This document shows, in pieces, positions 5,588-6,228 of a DNA stretch of 6,228 bases. This DNA is from Planctomycetota bacterium. Lineage in GTDB: Bacteria > Planctomycetota > UBA1135 > UBA2386. The stretch spans positions 1-6,228 of the forward strand of contig CANGSN010000206.1 in NCBI GenBank assembly GCA_947455805.1. Reading direction: 5' to 3'. Below the pieces are notes generated by a model that worked only from the letters and a program-made list of their open reading frames with translations, was not told where the DNA came from and searched no databases. Both the position numbers and the translations under genes were made by a program. The stretch's first letter is position 1, and every line of letters begins with the position of its first letter.

Positions 5588-5931
5588 CGCTGCGAACCGC
5601 GGCTGTCGTTACGCGCCCGCTACGATCGCCACGAGATCCACTCGCACCACGATGCCCGCGGCGACCGCGCGGTTGCTGGCATGGATGTTGTCATCTGCGC
5701 CATACCGACTCGAGGCCACGCATTTCCAGGGATGGAGTGCGTGAGAGAGAGGCGACCGTAGCCTCGAGTCGGCATCTACCATTCCGGCTTCCTGGAGCGC
5801 GCGATTCGCGACCGGAAGTCCCCGATCGACTGCCTGCCCCACGACACACCCCGCCTGTGTCCCGTCGACGCCGGCGAAGCCCTCCCTGCTGCCGGCGGCA
5901 GCGCATTTCCGCGCCAAGGGAGGTTCCCGGA
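5588..5931. other. Non-coding stretch between the membrane-protein gene and the thioredoxin-TPR gene
   Basis: No convincing gene is seen here. Short open frames of 71-102 codons on the minus strand run through the palindrome, begin at TTG or at an ATG without a Shine-Dalgarno, and resemble no family I know. Besides the large palindrome described separately, TTCCGG (5782-5787) and CCGGAA (5812-5817) form a 6-bp inverted repeat. GGGA-GGT-TCCC (5918-5928) is a small hairpin just after the membrane-protein stop that might help end that transcript. The CGCGGC at 5598-5603 pairs with GCCGCG at 5571-5576 inside the promoter region. Confidence 0.5.
5702..5775. repeat. Large structured palindrome (REP/BIME-like or structured RNA)
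   Basis: Outer arms CCGACTCGAGGC (5705-5716) and GCCTCGAGTCGG (5761-5772) are a perfect 12-bp inverted repeat, extended by AT/AT (5702-5703 with 5774-5775) after one mismatch. Directly inside, CACGCA (5717-5722) pairs with TGCGTG (5738-5743), and TTCCA (5724-5728) pairs with TGGAG (5733-5737, one G-U) around the loop GGGA, with one bulged T. A purine-rich unpaired segment (5744-5760) completes the element. A nested two-stem design of this quality is unlikely to be chance. It lies between two genes on the minus strand, upstream of the thioredoxin-TPR promoter. Whether it is a dispersed genomic repeat or a single-copy RNA cannot be told from one copy. Confidence 0.65.
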
Positions 5932-6228
5932 TCAGACCTGCACGCCGACCGAGCCGAGCAGCGCCGTCACCAGTTCGAGCACGCCATAGCCGAGAGCCAC
6001 GAAGCCGAGCTGGATGGCGAACGCGATCAACGCGTTGACGCGCGGCAACGCGAACAGCGCACCGACCCAGAACAGCGCCATCGTCGTGTTCGCCAGCAGC
6101 ATCAGCGTCACCGACAAGTCGTTCACCGGCACCATCGCCAGCTGCAGGAAGCCGGTCAGCATGTACCAGGCGGTGAGCCCGCAGCAGCGACCGAGGCCCG
6201 AGGCTTCGGCGCCGGCGAAGCGCACGGA
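5932..6228 (-). CDS. Unrecognised integral membrane protein, C-terminal part
   Basis: The last 98 residues and the TGA stop are visible; the N-terminus lies beyond the window edge. A GTG at 6225 is in frame but is probably internal, since the frame stays open to the edge. Three hydrophobic segments are seen: about WYMLTGFLQLAMVPV, then LMLLANTTMALFWVGALFAL, then ALIAFAIQLGFVALGYGVLELV. Polar residues between them are few (PVND, PRVN), so these are probably membrane helices with short loops, ending with a short tail GSVGVQV. A CC pair and a Gly-rich stretch precede the first. I do not recognise the family, and the neighbours give no clue. Confidence 0.6.
   Translation of the reverse strand, partial: SVRFAGAEASGLGRCCGLTAWYMLTGFLQLAMVPVNDLSVTLMLLANTTMALFWVGALFALPRVNALIAFAIQLGFVALGYGVLELVTALLGSVGVQV

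Noticed and set aside
5609..5917. 102-codon minus-strand open frame in the intergenic stretch
   Set aside because: It starts at TTG, has no Shine-Dalgarno, matches nothing I know, and its middle is translated from the palindrome.
1..6228. CRISPR array, tRNA, rRNA, insertion sequence, prophage or defence genes
   Set aside because: No regularly spaced repeats, tRNA-like cloverleaf, rRNA-like sequence, transposase or integrase motifs were seen on reading both strands.

Overview
This is a high-GC, gene-dense bacterial chromosomal stretch of ordinary housekeeping and accessory genes, on both strands. The codons are strongly biased to G or C in the third position, which produces long spurious antisense frames. 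Most starts lack a Shine-Dalgarno sequence. The second GTPase domain of Der has a GKRNSGKS P-loop and an SIRRSHV/ISQVDK stretch that resemble, from memory, Der proteins of Planctomycetota more than those of Proteobacteria. I therefore suggest a high-GC planctomycete-like Gram-negative, with low confidence; nothing in the window settles the taxonomy.

Layout. From 1 to 270 (+) lies the C-terminus of a sarcosine-oxidase-like FAD amine oxidase, whose stop overlaps by 4 bp (ATGA) the start of a Trk-type potassium transporter membrane subunit (267-1820, +). A 30-bp gap holding a GC hairpin separates it from the convergent ribosome-assembly GTPase gene der (1851-3188, -). A 117-bp divergent spacer leads to a small HD-superfamily phosphohydrolase (3306-3848, +). 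After a 124-bp gap with short inverted repeats comes an orphan FixJ/NarL-type response regulator (3973-4632, +), the only gene here with a clear Shine-Dalgarno. It converges on a thioredoxin-TPR protein of the CnoX/YbbN type (4772-5551, -) across 139 bp that hold three separate hairpins. Upstream of the thioredoxin gene is a 380-bp non-coding stretch with a long, elaborate palindrome (5702-5775). The window ends in the C-terminal part of an unrecognised membrane protein (5932-6228, -).

How the genes relate. Only the oxidase-trkH pair looks like an operon. The others are single-gene units, and no defence system, mobile element, CRISPR array, tRNA or rRNA was seen. I did not find a convincing new multi-gene system. 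The best leads are non-coding: the structured palindrome at 5702-5775, the three stacked hairpins between convergent genes at 4672-4775, and promoter-like motifs placed so close to start codons that three genes may be transcribed without a leader. On the protein side, the most unusual feature is an extra segment of about 25 residues just after the fourth filter loop of TrkH.
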